Assembly (NCBI RefSeq): GCF_003841405.1
Contig: NZ_PXYA01000001.1
Span: 806,001 to 870,000, forward strand
DNA from: Tetragenococcus halophilus subsp. halophilus DSM 20339
Lineage (GTDB): Bacteria; Bacillota; Bacilli; Lactobacillales; Enterococcaceae
Length of the DNA stretch: 64,000 nt
Direction: 5' to 3'
A model generated the notes under the pieces. It did no database searches. It had not been told where the DNA came from and worked only from the letters and a program-made list of their open reading frames with translations. This document shows positions 47,496-59,159 of the stretch, piece by piece. Both the position numbers and the translations under genes were made by a program. How positions within the stretch are numbered: position 1 is the first letter of the stretch; each line of letters starts with the position of its first letter.

Positions 47496-48212
47496 TTACT
47501 CTTCTTCAATTTTATTATCTAAGAAAACCATTGCTAAAATAACAAAGACGTACGCTTGAATAGCACCGATAAACAAGGAAAATCCAATCCATATCATTTC
47601 AAGCGGTACAGCTAAAGGTAAAGACAACCAGCCCAAATTGTTTACCATCGAAGCAATCAACCCTAGAAGAACTTCACCTGCAAAAATATTACCATACAAA
47701 CGTAGTCCCAGGGTTACCACATTAGTAAATTCTTCCAATAACTTCATCGGCAAAACAATGCCTACAGGACGAAGATAACTATTGACTAAATACTCTTTTG
47801 TTCCCATCTTTTTCACACCAAAAAAGTGTGTCAATAAAATGACCATAAAAGCCATTCCTAAGGTAACAACAGGGTCAGCTGTAGGACTTTTCCATAAAGT
47901 TAAATCATCATGGATAACAATTTTTGTAATAAGTCCTAATTCGTTTGCCACAAAAATAAATAAAAATAAAACAAATGCATAGAAATCGTAGTTTCTTGCT
48001 TCTCTTTTAGGCAACTGCGAAGAAGCAACTCCGCGTACAAAATCAATTACCCACTCAATGAAATTTTGTTTACCTTTTGGTTTCATTTGTAAATTTCTTG
48101 TACAAATAAAAACGACTGCAAAAACAATAATACAAGTCAGCAGCGTCATTAAAATGATTGTACCATCAAACCAAATGGGACCAATATGAAACAAGAGCGA
48201 ACGTTCATCCAA
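47496..48212 (-). CDS. atpB: ATP synthase a subunit
   Basis: 238-residue stator channel with five or six membrane helices. The essential arginine is in NVVTLGLRLYGNIFAGE (about 170). The start is TTG at 48212 after AAGGTGAG; an ATG one base later is out of frame. First gene of atpBEFHAGDC; no atpI gene is seen upstream, where the intron lies. Transcription can begin at either of two promoters upstream. Confidence 0.94.
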   Translation of the reverse strand: MDERSLLFHIGPIWFDGTIILMTLLTCIIVFAVVFICTRNLQMKPKGKQNFIEWVIDFVRGVASSQLPKREARNYDFYAFVLFLFIFVANELGLITKIVIHDDLTLWKSPTADPVVTLGMAFMVILLTHFFGVKKMGTKEYLVNSYLRPVGIVLPMKLLEEFTNVVTLGLRLYGNIFAGEVLLGLIASMVNNLGWLSLPLAVPLEMIWIGFSLFIGAIQAYVFVILAMVFLDNKIEEE

Positions 48213-48289
48213 ATACTCTCACCTTCTTTCCCATAAAATCCCAAAATCACAGCCAAAACCAAATCACCATGATTTATTCAACATTCGAT

Positions 48290-48318
48290 ATCATACCACC
48301 ATAAAAAGAAAATTTCAA
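48290..48318 (-). promoter_or_regulatory. Proximal promoter of the atp operon
   Basis: Minus strand TTGAAA (48313-48318), 17-base spacer, TATGAT (48290-48295), about 80 bases before atpB. Confidence 0.8.
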
Positions 48319-48448
48319 AAGATTTTCATCAATAATCCCTACAAATAGGTCATTGAAAAAACAAATTGAAAACTTAGAATGCCAAAGTTTTATCAATGAC
48401 AAAAAATAAGTCGCTATTTCTTTTTTACTAAAGGGATTCTTACAATCA

Positions 48449-48476
48449 ATTATACCAAATCTTATCTTAAAATCAA
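48449..48476 (-). promoter_or_regulatory. Distal promoter at the intron edge
   Basis: Minus strand TTGATT (48471-48476), 16-base spacer, TATAAT (48449-48454). Its -35 box touches the proposed 3' end of the group II intron. Confidence 0.65.
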
Positions 48477-50361
48477 ATAGGGTAGAGGGGAAATAAATTT
48501 CCGCCCCTCCCGTCGCACCGTACGTACGGTTCTCGTATACGGCGCTCCATTTGTATTGTTTTCACGCTTGATTAAGATAGTAATTTAAAGGATTGACCAA
48601 TCCAGGTCGATCCTTTTTCTTTATGGCTAAAACTTTCGGACTTAGGATAAAATTGACGACGTCCATACCACATTTCCTATACCAACCTAACCTCGAATTT
48701 GCCACCTTATAAATATTCTCTTTGGTAAAATGGCATTTGAATAATCGGTTTAATTGTTGTAGATTCGTATAGATTCGTTGTGGCAGTTTCCATTGCTTTA
48801 TGATGATCACTCGGACTTTATGTCGTAGCCATTGTCCAAACTTTGCTAGATAGGTTTTCATACGCCCGATACGGTAGTAATTGATCCAGCCTCTTATCGT
48901 TTGGTTTAGTTTCGTGAATGTCACCGCTAAAGGTCGCGACACCGCCTGTTTTCTTTTAAGGATGGCTTTGGTTTTGTCATAGAGCTTTGTTTTACTGACT
49001 TTGCTCGGTTTACACTGCCACCCCTTTTGGTTCTTCCAAAAGGTAAACCCTAAAAATTGACTCTGTATCGGTCGTACAACCTTGGTTTTTGTGACGTTCA
49101 CTCGTAAGGAAAGCTTTCTTTCAATCCAATTCGTAATAGATTTCATTACACGATTGGCTGCCCGCTCACTTTTGACAAAGATATCCGCGTCGTCCGCATA
49201 ACGAACAAAACGTAGCCCCCTTGCTTCTAACTCTTTATCCAATTTATTCAGATAAATATTCGCTAAAAGGGGACTTAAAGGGCCGCCTTGCGGAACGCCT
49301 GTTTCATTCGGACGAACAAAGCCATTTTCCATAATCCCTGCTTTTAAGAAAACACGTATTAAGTGAAGTGTTTCTCTATCTTTGACCCGTTCTCTAAGGG
49401 TCGAGATTAATTTATCATGATGAACCGTATCAAAATATTTCTCAATGTCCATATCAATGAGCCATTCATAACCTTCATTCAAGTAATCAAGTACTTTTTC
49501 AATCGCTTGATGTGCACTTCGATGGGGACGAAAACCATAACTGCTTTCACTGAAGTGAACATCGAAAATGCGACTCAGCTGTTGCGCGGTTGCTTGTTGT
49601 ACCACACGATCTACCACGCTTGGAATTCCTAAAGGTCTTTGTTTTCCATCGGGTTTAGGGATATAAACTCGTTTGACTGTTTTCGGACGGTAAGTCATCG
49701 ATCGAATCTCTTGAACAAGAGAATGTCCGTGTTGATTGAAGTAATGGTCAAGTTCGTCGACTGTCATTTTATCAACACCCGGAGCGCCTTTATTCTTTCT
49801 GACCTGCTCGATGGCTTGTCTCATATTTTGATGACTCGTGATCTTTTCAATGAATCTCATGCGCTGTTCCTCCTCTAGACGTAGATGGATCCAAGATCGC
49901 CCTCACTACTTTTCCCATCGATAGTTACGTTCTACCGTTCTAGGGTATCCTCATTTCCAGACTGCTTGGATATTTTCTTCTAGCGATTCACACTATACAA
50001 ACATTCAGCCCTTCACTACATGAGGCAGTAGCTACTATGGCCTCAGCTGACTTCTTACGACAAACCTTTTTCGACCGTTCACAAACGTCCGTAAGATCTC
50101 CCAGGGTAAGACATTTATCTTTCTCTCCACAACCTCTTGATTTACTGTCTTGGTTTTACGTTTACCTTTTGGACTTCGGCTTGTATTGCAGCCTTTTCCC
50201 CCATTTAGCCTCATCAAGTTCCTGTACGTAGGCTCAAGAGATTTGCGCCACCACTTCCTTCACCCCATCATCACTGATTTCGGCTTGTGGCTCGCTACAC
50301 TTGGCGGTAACTACCCGTGACTAGACTTTCACTAGCTAGATAAATGCCATGCCTGGCACAC
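48477..50361 (-). mobile_element. Group IIC intron
   Basis: About 1.9-kb intron on the minus strand. It begins GTGTGCCAGGCATGGCA (domain I start, G at 50361) and ends ...CCCTCTACCCTAT near 48477. Domain V is visible near 48505-48545 (GAGCGCCGTATACGAGAAC then CGTACGTACGGTGCG), followed by a domain VI hairpin. The encoded reverse transcriptase lacks an endonuclease domain, as in class C, and the intron lies right behind a terminator hairpin, the known target of that class. The non-coding part 49861-50361 holds domains I-III; 48477-48561 domains V-VI. Confidence 0.85.
48562..49860 (-). CDS. ltrA: Group II intron reverse transcriptase/maturase
   Basis: 432-residue intron-encoded protein that helps splicing and mobility. 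Reverse transcriptase motifs are in order: RPLGIPSVVDRVVQ (75-88), the catalytic Asp in LIDMDIEKYFD (about 138), PQGGPLSPLLANIYL (190-204) and YADD (221-224). The maturase X domain (about 300-370, with RGWINYYRIG) follows; there is no HNH endonuclease domain, typical of class C. GGAGGA precedes the ATG. The gene is intact, so the intron may be active. Confidence 0.94.
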   Translation of the reverse strand: MRFIEKITSHQNMRQAIEQVRKNKGAPGVDKMTVDELDHYFNQHGHSLVQEIRSMTYRPKTVKRVYIPKPDGKQRPLGIPSVVDRVVQQATAQQLSRIFDVHFSESSYGFRPHRSAHQAIEKVLDYLNEGYEWLIDMDIEKYFDTVHHDKLISTLRERVKDRETLHLIRVFLKAGIMENGFVRPNETGVPQGGPLSPLLANIYLNKLDKELEARGLRFVRYADDADIFVKSERAANRVMKSITNWIERKLSLRVNVTKTKVVRPIQSQFLGFTFWKNQKGWQCKPSKVSKTKLYDKTKAILKRKQAVSRPLAVTFTKLNQTIRGWINYYRIGRMKTYLAKFGQWLRHKVRVIIIKQWKLPQRIYTNLQQLNRLFKCHFTKENIYKVANSRLGWYRKCGMDVVNFILSPKVLAIKKKDRPGLVNPLNYYLNQA

Positions 50362-50365
50362 AATA

Positions 50366-50399
50366 AAGACCATTGACAGCACAAAGTCAATAGTCTTTT
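50366..50399 (-). terminator. Terminator of smpB, target of the intron
   Basis: AAGACTATTGAC / GTCAATGGTCTT with an eight-base loop; the tail TATT is immediately followed by the intron's first base. Confidence 0.88.
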
Positions 50400-50845
50400 A
50401 ATGCACGTTGTATTTCACGTTCTTGATCTTTCCGTTTTAGTGTTTCACGTTTATCATGTTCTCTTTTCCCTTTTGCTAGACCAACAAGTACTTTAGCGTA
50501 GCCATTTTTAATGTATACTTTCAATGGAATAACAGTGATTCCTTTTTTCTGCGTTTCCTCCTGTAATTTAGCAATTTGTTTTTTATGCATTAACAATTTA
50601 CGACTTCTTAGAGGATCATGATTAAATAAGTTCCCTTGATCATAAGGGCTAATATGCACATTGAATAAATAAGCTTCACCATTGCGAAAACGGACAAAGC
50701 CGTCTTTTAGATTGATTCTACTATTTCTGATCGATTTGATCTCTGTTCCTTGTAATGAGACGCCGGCTTCTATCGTATCAAGAATGGTATAATCATGTCT
50801 TGCTTTTCTATTTTGAGCAACTAGTTTTCCATCACCTTTTGGCAT
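50387..50845 (-). CDS. smpB: SsrA-binding protein
   Basis: 152-residue partner of tmRNA in rescue of stalled ribosomes. Signature parts: [40 protein letters not shown] and the basic C-terminal tail ([19 protein letters not shown]). It is 23 bases after rnr, and the pair is usual in firmicutes because RNase R degrades tmRNA-tagged messages. The 3' end of smpB overlaps the terminator. tmRNA itself is not in the window. Confidence 0.95.
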   Translation of the reverse strand: MPKGDGKLVAQNRKARHDYTILDTIEAGVSLQGTEIKSIRNSRINLKDGFVRFRNGEAYLFNVHISPYDQGNLFNHDPLRSRKLLMHKKQIAKLQEETQKKGITVIPLKVYIKNGYAKVLVGLAKGKREHDKRETLKRKDQEREIQRALKDY

Positions 50846-50868
50846 ATAGCTGGCCTCCCTGTCTTAAC

Positions 50869-53193
50869 TTATTTCTTTTTCTTTGTCTTTTTTGGAACAT
50901 CTTTATAGAATGGCTTCTTTCCTTTATTTTTAGTTTTTTTACTTTTTTTCCTTCTGCTTGTACCTTCCTTATTTTTCCTAGCTTGTTTATGATTTTGTTG
51001 TTTATTCGTTTGAACGGGCGTAACTTCTTGCGCATCTACCAATTCAAAATCCACTTCTCTAGTATCAGGATCTGCCTTTGTCACCCGTACCTTTACTTGT
51101 TGACCGATTTTAAAGGTTTGGTTTGTGTGTTCTCCAACCAAAGCAAGCTGACTTTCAACAAATTGAAAATAATCGTTTTGTAATTCACTTACATGAATCA
51201 AGCCTTCTATGGTATTAGGTAATTCAACAAAAAAACCAAATTTAACAACGGAACTAATGACACCTTCAAATTCTTCATCAATATGATCTTGCATAAATTC
51301 TGCTTTTTTCATCGAATCAACATCGCGTTCACACTCTACAGCACGTCGCTCCATATCAGAGCTATGCTGTGCGATCTCAGGAATTTTTTCCGCCCATTTC
51401 TCTTGTTTCTTTTCTGATTTATCTTCACTGTATGAACGAATCAAACGATGAACCAACAAATCAGGATAACGACGAATAGGAGAAGTAAAATGTGTATAAT
51501 GTTCTGCTGCTAAACCGTAGTGACCTACATTTTCTTCTGAATAACGTGCTTGTTGCATACTACGTAACAACATCGTATTAATAACTTTACTTTCTGGTCT
51601 TTCAGCCGCATCTTCCACTACCTTTTGTAAATCTTTAGGGCTGATCGAACCCTTTTTACTCTTAACTAAAATTCCTAAAGTCGCTGCAAAATCAAAAAAC
51701 TGCTGCAGCTTTTCTTCTTTTGGCTCTTCATGAATACGATAAATAAAAGGTAAATTTGCTTGTTGATAATGTTTAGCGATCGTTTCATTGGCACAAAGCA
51801 TAAAGGACTCAATAATACGTTCACCTATGCCTCTTTGCCTTAAAATAATATCTAGAGGATGGCCATTTTCATCAACAACGACTTGTGCTTCGTTATCTTC
51901 AAAGGTTAAAGCTCCTCGTTTATCACGCATCGTTTCTAAACATTCATGTAATTCTTTCATCGCTTGAAACATCGGTACAAGTTCTTTATAGCGCGCCATC
52001 GTTTCTGGATTTTCATCTTCCAAAATTTCATTAACCGCCGTGTAAGACATACGTTCACTGGTTTTAATGACACTTGGAAATATATCATAAGAAACGACAC
52101 TTCCTTGTTCATCAATTTCCATCTCACAACTCATGGCAAGTCGTGGGACTTGAGGATTTAACGAACAAATTCCATTAGACAAGCGTTGCGGCAGCATAGG
52201 AACAACACGATCAGTTAGATAAACACTTGTACCACGTTTTAAGGCTTCTTTATCTAATGGACTATTTTCAGTAACATAGTAAGAAACATCTGCGATATGC
52301 ACAGCTAAAAAGAAATGTCCATTTTCTAATTTTTTCACTGAAACTGCATCATCCAAATCTTTGGCTTCTTCACTATCAATCGTTACAATCATTTGATCCT
52401 GTCTATCTTTTCGGTCAGGATAATCTTTAGGATCAATCGAGTCAGGAACTTGTTCAGCTTGCTCAATGACTTCTTCAGGAAATTCTGTAGGCACATCATG
52501 AGCTGCTAAAACTGTTAGAATATCCATTCCTGGCTCATCTTTATGACCGATAATATTTTTTACGATTCCCTCTAAACTATCTTCATAACCTTTTTCAGGA
52601 TAATGAGTGATCTCAGCAATCACAATATTTCCTTCTACCGGACGGATGCCTGTAGCGGAAATAAATACTTTAAAACCGGAAAGTTTTTTATCTTTAGGTG
52701 AAATTACCCCATACAAATCAGTATCTGCAATTTCATCTTCAGAAAACAAATGGAACTCTCCAACGATTTGTGTGAGATTTCTTTGACGTACTTCCACAAT
52801 ACGACCTTCAGCTCCCAGTTCATCAGCAGGATCTGACAGTTTAGTAATATCAATAGCCACCAAATCCCCATCCATAGCATAAGCAGTGTTTTCTTTAGCA
52901 ATATAAACGTCATCTTCTTCTGGATCAATCGTCACAAAACCAAAACCACGCTCATTCGCTCGGAATGTTCCTTCCACTAGTACCTGCTTGGGCGGCAATT
53001 TTATTTTTCCTTTTTTATTGAAAACAACTAATTGTTCTCTTTCCATTGTTGCTACGGTTTGCACTAAAGCTTTGAAATCATTGCTTTTACCTAATCCTAG
53101 GTTTTCTGCAATTTCTTCTATGGAAAAACTTTTTTTAGAACTGTTTTCCATAAAATGCAAAACCTTAGTTTTTATCGTCTCTTTCATCTTCAT
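50869..53193 (-). CDS. rnr: Ribonuclease R
   Basis: 774-residue 3'-5' exoribonuclease that unwinds structured RNA. Order of parts: N-terminal helix-turn-helix (about 1-60), cold-shock domains, the RNB catalytic domain with the acidic cluster TIDSEEAKDLDDAVSV (about 277-292), an S1 domain (about 630-710, FEGVISSVVKFGFFVELPN) and a very basic tail (KKSKKTKNKGKK). GAAAGAG... start overlaps the esterase stop by four bases (ATGA). Confidence 0.94.
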   Translation of the reverse strand: MKMKETIKTKVLHFMENSSKKSFSIEEIAENLGLGKSNDFKALVQTVATMEREQLVVFNKKGKIKLPPKQVLVEGTFRANERGFGFVTIDPEEDDVYIAKENTAYAMDGDLVAIDITKLSDPADELGAEGRIVEVRQRNLTQIVGEFHLFSEDEIADTDLYGVISPKDKKLSGFKVFISATGIRPVEGNIVIAEITHYPEKGYEDSLEGIVKNIIGHKDEPGMDILTVLAAHDVPTEFPEEVIEQAEQVPDSIDPKDYPDRKDRQDQMIVTIDSEEAKDLDDAVSVKKLENGHFFLAVHIADVSYYVTENSPLDKEALKRGTSVYLTDRVVPMLPQRLSNGICSLNPQVPRLAMSCEMEIDEQGSVVSYDIFPSVIKTSERMSYTAVNEILEDENPETMARYKELVPMFQAMKELHECLETMRDKRGALTFEDNEAQVVVDENGHPLDIILRQRGIGERIIESFMLCANETIAKHYQQANLPFIYRIHEEPKEEKLQQFFDFAATLGILVKSKKGSISPKDLQKVVEDAAERPESKVINTMLLRSMQQARYSEENVGHYGLAAEHYTHFTSPIRRYPDLLVHRLIRSYSEDKSEKKQEKWAEKIPEIAQHSSDMERRAVECERDVDSMKKAEFMQDHIDEEFEGVISSVVKFGFFVELPNTIEGLIHVSELQNDYFQFVESQLALVGEHTNQTFKIGQQVKVRVTKADPDTREVDFELVDAQEVTPVQTNKQQNHKQARKNKEGTSRRKKSKKTKNKGKKPFYKDVPKKTKKKK

Positions 53194-53945
53194 TCCTCAT
53201 TCCAGGGTAAGCTTTCCAGATAAGCAAGCACGTCCTTTTCAAATGCTTTTCTTTCAGGCCCTACAGTGACCACATGATCACTTTGTGGATACCATTGTAA
53301 AGTCATTTTGCTTTGTTCCAAAGCTTGCGCAGTTTTAAAAACTGTCGAAGCATCGATCATCCGATCTTGACCCGATTGAGCCAAAAAGACTGGAACTTTA
53401 ACCGCACTCACTTTTTTACTGACGCTTTCTGAAAAGCTCTCTATTCCTTTTAATTGTTTTTTTGCACTATCTGCGATTTTTGGCAGCTTTTCATTAATTT
53501 TTTCTTGCGCTAGCCCCGCATAATTTAAAACATTTTTTGCGTATAGATAAAAGTTTTCTGGCACATTTGTCTCTGTTTTAAATATTGGAGAACAAAAACT
53601 TCCGCCACCAATAATCGCAGAATCATTTTTCGTTAATGCATCCATTGACATGATACCACCCATAGACAATCCAAATACAGCAAGCTGTTTATAGCCTTTA
53701 TTTTTCAAATAATCAATAGCAGTTTGGGTATCTTGTGCCCAAGCATCAACTTCTTGGTCTAAAATATCTTGCGGGTCCAATGTTCCATGACCTTTAAACA
53801 TTGGCGCATAAACTGTGTAGTTTACTTTTTCTAAAAAACGACAAAGCATACGAACATCATTAGGACTTCCAGAGTAGGCATGTAAAAAAATAACCGCTCT
53901 TTTCCCATGTTCTTCTAGTAATGGTTTAGGTAAATTCATCTGCAT
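53190..53945 (-). CDS. Alpha/beta-hydrolase, carboxylesterase Est30 type
   Basis: 251-residue monoacylglycerol lipase/carboxylesterase-like enzyme. The nucleophile is Ser94 in FGLSMGG, with acid Asp in SGQDRMID and His in SDHVVT completing the triad. It lies between secG and rnr, the standard neighbourhood of est in firmicutes (secG-est-rnr-smpB). Substrate is probably short- to medium-chain esters. GAGGTG precedes the ATG; an ATG two codons later is equally placed. Confidence 0.9.
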   Translation of the reverse strand: MQMNLPKPLLEEHGKRAVIFLHAYSGSPNDVRMLCRFLEKVNYTVYAPMFKGHGTLDPQDILDQEVDAWAQDTQTAIDYLKNKGYKQLAVFGLSMGGIMSMDALTKNDSAIIGGGSFCSPIFKTETNVPENFYLYAKNVLNYAGLAQEKINEKLPKIADSAKKQLKGIESFSESVSKKVSAVKVPVFLAQSGQDRMIDASTVFKTAQALEQSKMTLQWYPQSDHVVTVGPERKAFEKDVLAYLESLPWNEE

Positions 53946-53974
53946 TGTTTAACACCTCTTTTTTATTTTACCAT

Positions 53975-54009
53975 AAAAAAAGAGTTTGAGAATAATGCTC
54001 AAACCCTTT
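53975..54009 (-). terminator. Terminator of secG
   Basis: GGGTTTGAG / CTCAAACTC with a seven-base loop and TTTTTTT on the minus strand, between secG and the esterase gene. Confidence 0.88.
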
Positions 54010-54021
54010 GCTAACTATTTT

Positions 54022-54258
54022 CTATTGAGAAGATAACAATACTAAAACAAATAACAAAACCATCCAAATTGTACCTAGTATTGCTGTTGAACGTTTCATA
54101 ACCGCCTCAAAACCTCTAGCCTTTTGTTTGCCAAAAAGATTATCTGCACCGCCAGTAAAAGCACTGGCTGCACTATTTTGTTTACTTGGTTGCAGCATAA
54201 TTGTGATAACTAAAATGACAGAAAGCACTAATACTGCACTTAATATTAAACTGTACAA
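54022..54258 (-). CDS. secG: Preprotein translocase subunit SecG
   Basis: 78-residue two-helix subunit of SecYEG. Helices at about 2-23 (YSLILSAVLVLSVILVITIM) and 55-77, with the SecG motif PSKQNSAASAFTGGADNLFG between. The start is a TTG at 54258 set eight bases after AAGGTGAGG; a GTG five codons earlier lies inside that site. Alone, between the eno terminator region and its own terminator. Confidence 0.9.
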   Translation of the reverse strand: MYSLILSAVLVLSVILVITIMLQPSKQNSAASAFTGGADNLFGKQKARGFEAVMKRSTAILGTIWMVLLFVLVLLSSQ

Positions 54259-54570
54259 GCTCTTATCCCTCACCTTCGTTTGTTATCGTCTAGTACACTT
54301 TAGCATAATTTTATGCGCTTGGCTAGTGTTAGATAATTGTTCAAAGATAGAAAGTGGAAATCTACTTGATCTCCCTTTAGTCAAAGAATATTTCTTTCAA
54401 GTGCTAGCTTTCTTAAATTTTTGACAGTCCAACATAGGGCGTCTATCCGAAATTCACTTTCCATGTTTGAAAAGGTGGGGTGTATTTCTTTGCTACGCTA
54501 CCTAAAATCCTAAACATAAGGGTTTTTAGCTGCTTTATAAAATAATGAAATCCAGATCTTTCTTCTCATT
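54259..54570. other. Intergenic region upstream of secG
   Basis: About 310 bases between secG and the eno terminator. A plus-strand frame (to 54424) ends KIESGNLLDLPLVKEYFFQV plus six residues and after its stop the translation stays partly protein-like (SNIGRLSEIHF). It may be the worn end of a transposase or other lost gene, but I cannot name it. The secG promoter should be here near 54300 (TATGCT -10-like). Confidence 0.4.
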
Positions 54571-54603
54571 AAAAAAAGCTGAGACATTTTAGTCCCAGCT
54601 TCT
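54571..54603 (-). terminator. Terminator of eno
   Basis: AAGCTGGGA / TCTCAGCTT with an eight-base loop and TTTTTTT on the minus strand, 14 bases after the eno stop. Confidence 0.9.
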
Positions 54604-54616
54604 CTAATTCTTTAAT

Positions 54617-55963
<1,347 letters not shown>

Positions 55964-56014
55964 TTATGACTTTATTTAATAATACTATAATTTAAAAGAT
56001 TTATAAACTCTGTA

Positions 56015-56788
<774 letters not shown>

Positions 56789-56811
56789 TTAACCTAACTA
56801 AAAGTTAAAAT

Positions 56812-58002
56812 TTATTTATCATTAATAGCTGCTAGTCCTGGCAGAGCCTTACCTTCTAATAATTCAAGGCTTGCGCCACCGCCAGTTGAGATATGTGTAA
56901 ATTTATCAGCAAAACCTAAACTTTCTGCAGCTGCAGCAGAATCTCCGCCACCGATGATTGTTGTTGCGTCTTGTAAACTAGCAATTGCTTCACAAACGCC
57001 AATGGTTCCTTTAGCAAAGTTGGACATTTCGAATACGCCCATAGGTCCATTCCATACGACGGTTTTTGCGTCCTTTAAGATGTTGCTAAAGTTCTCGACT
57101 GTTTTGGGTCCGATATCTAAGCCCATTTGACCTTCAGGAATAGCCCCTTCATAAGTTTCAGTAGCTACATCATTAGAAAACTCTTTAGCTGTTACAGAAT
57201 CTACTGGCAAAACTAACTTATCTCCAGCTTTTTCAATTAGAGACTTGGCTAAGTCAACTTTGTCTTCTTCAACCATTGAATTTCCAATATCTTCGCCTTT
57301 TGCTTTATAGAAAGTATAAGTCATGCCGCCACCGATTAAAATTTTATCAGCTTTTTCGATTAAGTTTTCGATAACGCCAATTTTATCTGAAACTTTTGCG
57401 CCACCTAAAATAGCAACCATTGGACGCTTAGGGTTGTCTACTGCTTCGCCGATAAATTCGATTTCTTTTTCCATTAAGAAACCAGCGACCGTTGGAATGC
57501 CTGTAGAAGCAATTCCTACGTTTGAAGCATGAGAACGGTGCGCTGTACCAAAAGCGTCATTTACAAAAACGTCTCCTAATGAAGCCCAGTATTTTCCAAG
57601 CTCAGGGTCATTTTTACTTTCTTTTTTACCTTCGATATCTTCAAAACGAGTATTTTCGAAAACGACGATTTCTCCGTTTTGCAAGTTATCGATTGCTTGT
57701 TCTAATTTTTCCCCACGCGTTTCTGGAACAAATGTCACATTACGGTCTAAAAGTTCACCTAAGCGATCAGCAACTGGAGCTAAAGATTTGCCTTCTTTAT
57801 CTTCTTCTGTCTTCACACGGCCTAAGTGTGAAAACAAAATGGCTTTACCGCCGTGTTGAGATACATATTTAATCGTTGGAAGTGCTGCTTTGATTCGAGT
57901 ATCATCTGTGATGGCACCATCTTTTACTGGCACGTTAAAATCTGCACGAACCAATACTTTTTTTCCTTTTAAATCAACATCTTCAACTGTTTTTTTAGCC
58001 AT
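56812..58002 (-). CDS. pgk: Phosphoglycerate kinase
   Basis: 396-residue two-domain kinase that makes ATP from 1,3-bisphosphoglycerate. N-terminal signature [14 protein letters not shown], substrate Arg/His region [10 protein letters not shown], and C-terminal nucleotide site [13 protein letters not shown] then [17 protein letters not shown]. It follows gap by 118 bases that contain a terminator, so its level may be lower than that of gap. GGAGGC before the ATG. Confidence 0.96.
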   Translation of the reverse strand: MAKKTVEDVDLKGKKVLVRADFNVPVKDGAITDDTRIKAALPTIKYVSQHGGKAILFSHLGRVKTEEDKEGKSLAPVADRLGELLDRNVTFVPETRGEKLEQAIDNLQNGEIVVFENTRFEDIEGKKESKNDPELGKYWASLGDVFVNDAFGTAHRSHASNVGIASTGIPTVAGFLMEKEIEFIGEAVDNPKRPMVAILGGAKVSDKIGVIENLIEKADKILIGGGMTYTFYKAKGEDIGNSMVEEDKVDLAKSLIEKAGDKLVLPVDSVTAKEFSNDVATETYEGAIPEGQMGLDIGPKTVENFSNILKDAKTVVWNGPMGVFEMSNFAKGTIGVCEAIASLQDATTIIGGGDSAAAAESLGFADKFTHISTGGGASLELLEGKALPGLAAINDK

Positions 58003-58030
58003 GGATCTGCCTCCTAAATAACAATTTCTT

Positions 58031-58066
58031 AAAAAAAGCGGAGAAGCGCGTCGCTTCCCCGCTTTT
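58031..58066 (-). terminator. Terminator between gap and pgk
   Basis: AAGCGGGGAAGCG / CGCTTCTCCGCTT with a short loop and TTTTTTT on the minus strand. It lies inside the cggR-gap-pgk-tpiA-eno cluster and is probably partial. Confidence 0.85.
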
Positions 58067-58119
58067 ATTTCTTAAATTCAAATGAATCATATTAGCAAGT
58101 GAATTTATTCAACAACGGC

Positions 58120-59121
58120 TTATAAAGTTGTTGCAAAATATTCTAACGTACGAACCATGTTTGAAGTAAATCCATATTCATTATCGTACCAAGCAACAGC
58201 TTTAACTAATTGTTCCCCATTTTCGCCTTCCATAACAGCAGTTTGGGTAGCGTCAAAGATAGATCCAGCAGCATAGCCGATAATATCAGAAGAAACAATA
58301 TCGTCTTCGTTATAAGCAAATGCATCAGATGAAACTTCTTTCATTGCTGCGTTTACTTCATCAACTGAAACTTTTTTGTTCAATACGCCGTATAGGTTAG
58401 TGATTGAACCAGTAATTGTTGGCACACGCAAAGCAGTACCATCAACACGACCATTGATTTCTGGAATAACTTTACCAACTGCTTTAGCTGCTCCTGTTGT
58501 TGCAGGTATAATGTTTGCAGCACCAGCACGGCTCTTACGTCCACCTGGAGCATCTTGCAAGTTTTGAGTAGAAGTATAAGAGTGAACAGTTGTCATTAAC
58601 GCACGGTCAACGCCAAACTTATCATTTAACACCTTAACAACTGGTGCTAAGCAGTTTGTTGTACATGAAGCAGCTGAAACAATGTTATCTTCTGCAGTGA
58701 TTGTTTCATGGTTTACACCATAAACAACTAATTTAGTATCTTTTGATTTTGCTGGTGCTGAAATCAACACTTTTTTAGCACCTGCATCAATATGAGCATG
58801 AGCGTCTGCTGCATCAGTGAATAATCCAGTACATTCTAATACTAAGTCAACGCCATTTTCTTTCCAAGGTAATTGACTAGGATCTTTTTCAGCATATGCT
58901 TTGATATCTTTACCATCTACAACTAGCGCGTCTTCTTTAACTTCTACGCTGTATGGGAAACGACCTTGTGCTGTGTCATATTTCAAAAGATAAGCCAAGT
59001 CTTCGTTGTCAGTTAAATCGTTAATTGCGACAACTTCTAATTCATCGCTTGCTTCTAAGATACGACGTAAAGCTAAACGACCAATACGTCCAAAACCATT
59101 AATTGCTACTTTTGTTGACAT
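58120..59121 (-). CDS. gap: Glyceraldehyde-3-phosphate dehydrogenase
   Basis: 333-residue glycolytic dehydrogenase. NAD site [14 protein letters not shown] (8-21), catalytic cysteine in [15 protein letters not shown] (about 152), and [16 protein letters not shown] at the end. Glycolytic (GapA/GapB NAD type) rather than NADP type, judged from NDLTDN after the second strand. GGAGG before the ATG. Follows cggR by 38 bases and is under CggR control. Confidence 0.96.
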   Translation of the reverse strand: MSTKVAINGFGRIGRLALRRILEASDELEVVAINDLTDNEDLAYLLKYDTAQGRFPYSVEVKEDALVVDGKDIKAYAEKDPSQLPWKENGVDLVLECTGLFTDAADAHAHIDAGAKKVLISAPAKSKDTKLVVYGVNHETITAEDNIVSAASCTTNCLAPVVKVLNDKFGVDRALMTTVHSYTSTQNLQDAPGGRKSRAGAANIIPATTGAAKAVGKVIPEINGRVDGTALRVPTITGSITNLYGVLNKKVSVDEVNAAMKEVSSDAFAYNEDDIVSSDIIGYAAGSIFDATQTAVMEGENGEQLVKAVAWYDNEYGFTSNMVRTLEYFATTL

Positions 59122-59159
59122 AATGTGATTTCCTCCTTATGAAAACCAAAAAATTTATT

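Noticed and set aside
50035-50231. Two overlapping ~60-codon frames on opposite strands near 50.1 kb
   Set aside because: They lie in the structured non-coding domains of the group II intron.
50755-51183. 142-codon plus-strand frame antisense to rnr
   Set aside because: It mirrors the lysine-rich tail of RNase R, which gives F- and L-rich antisense frames.
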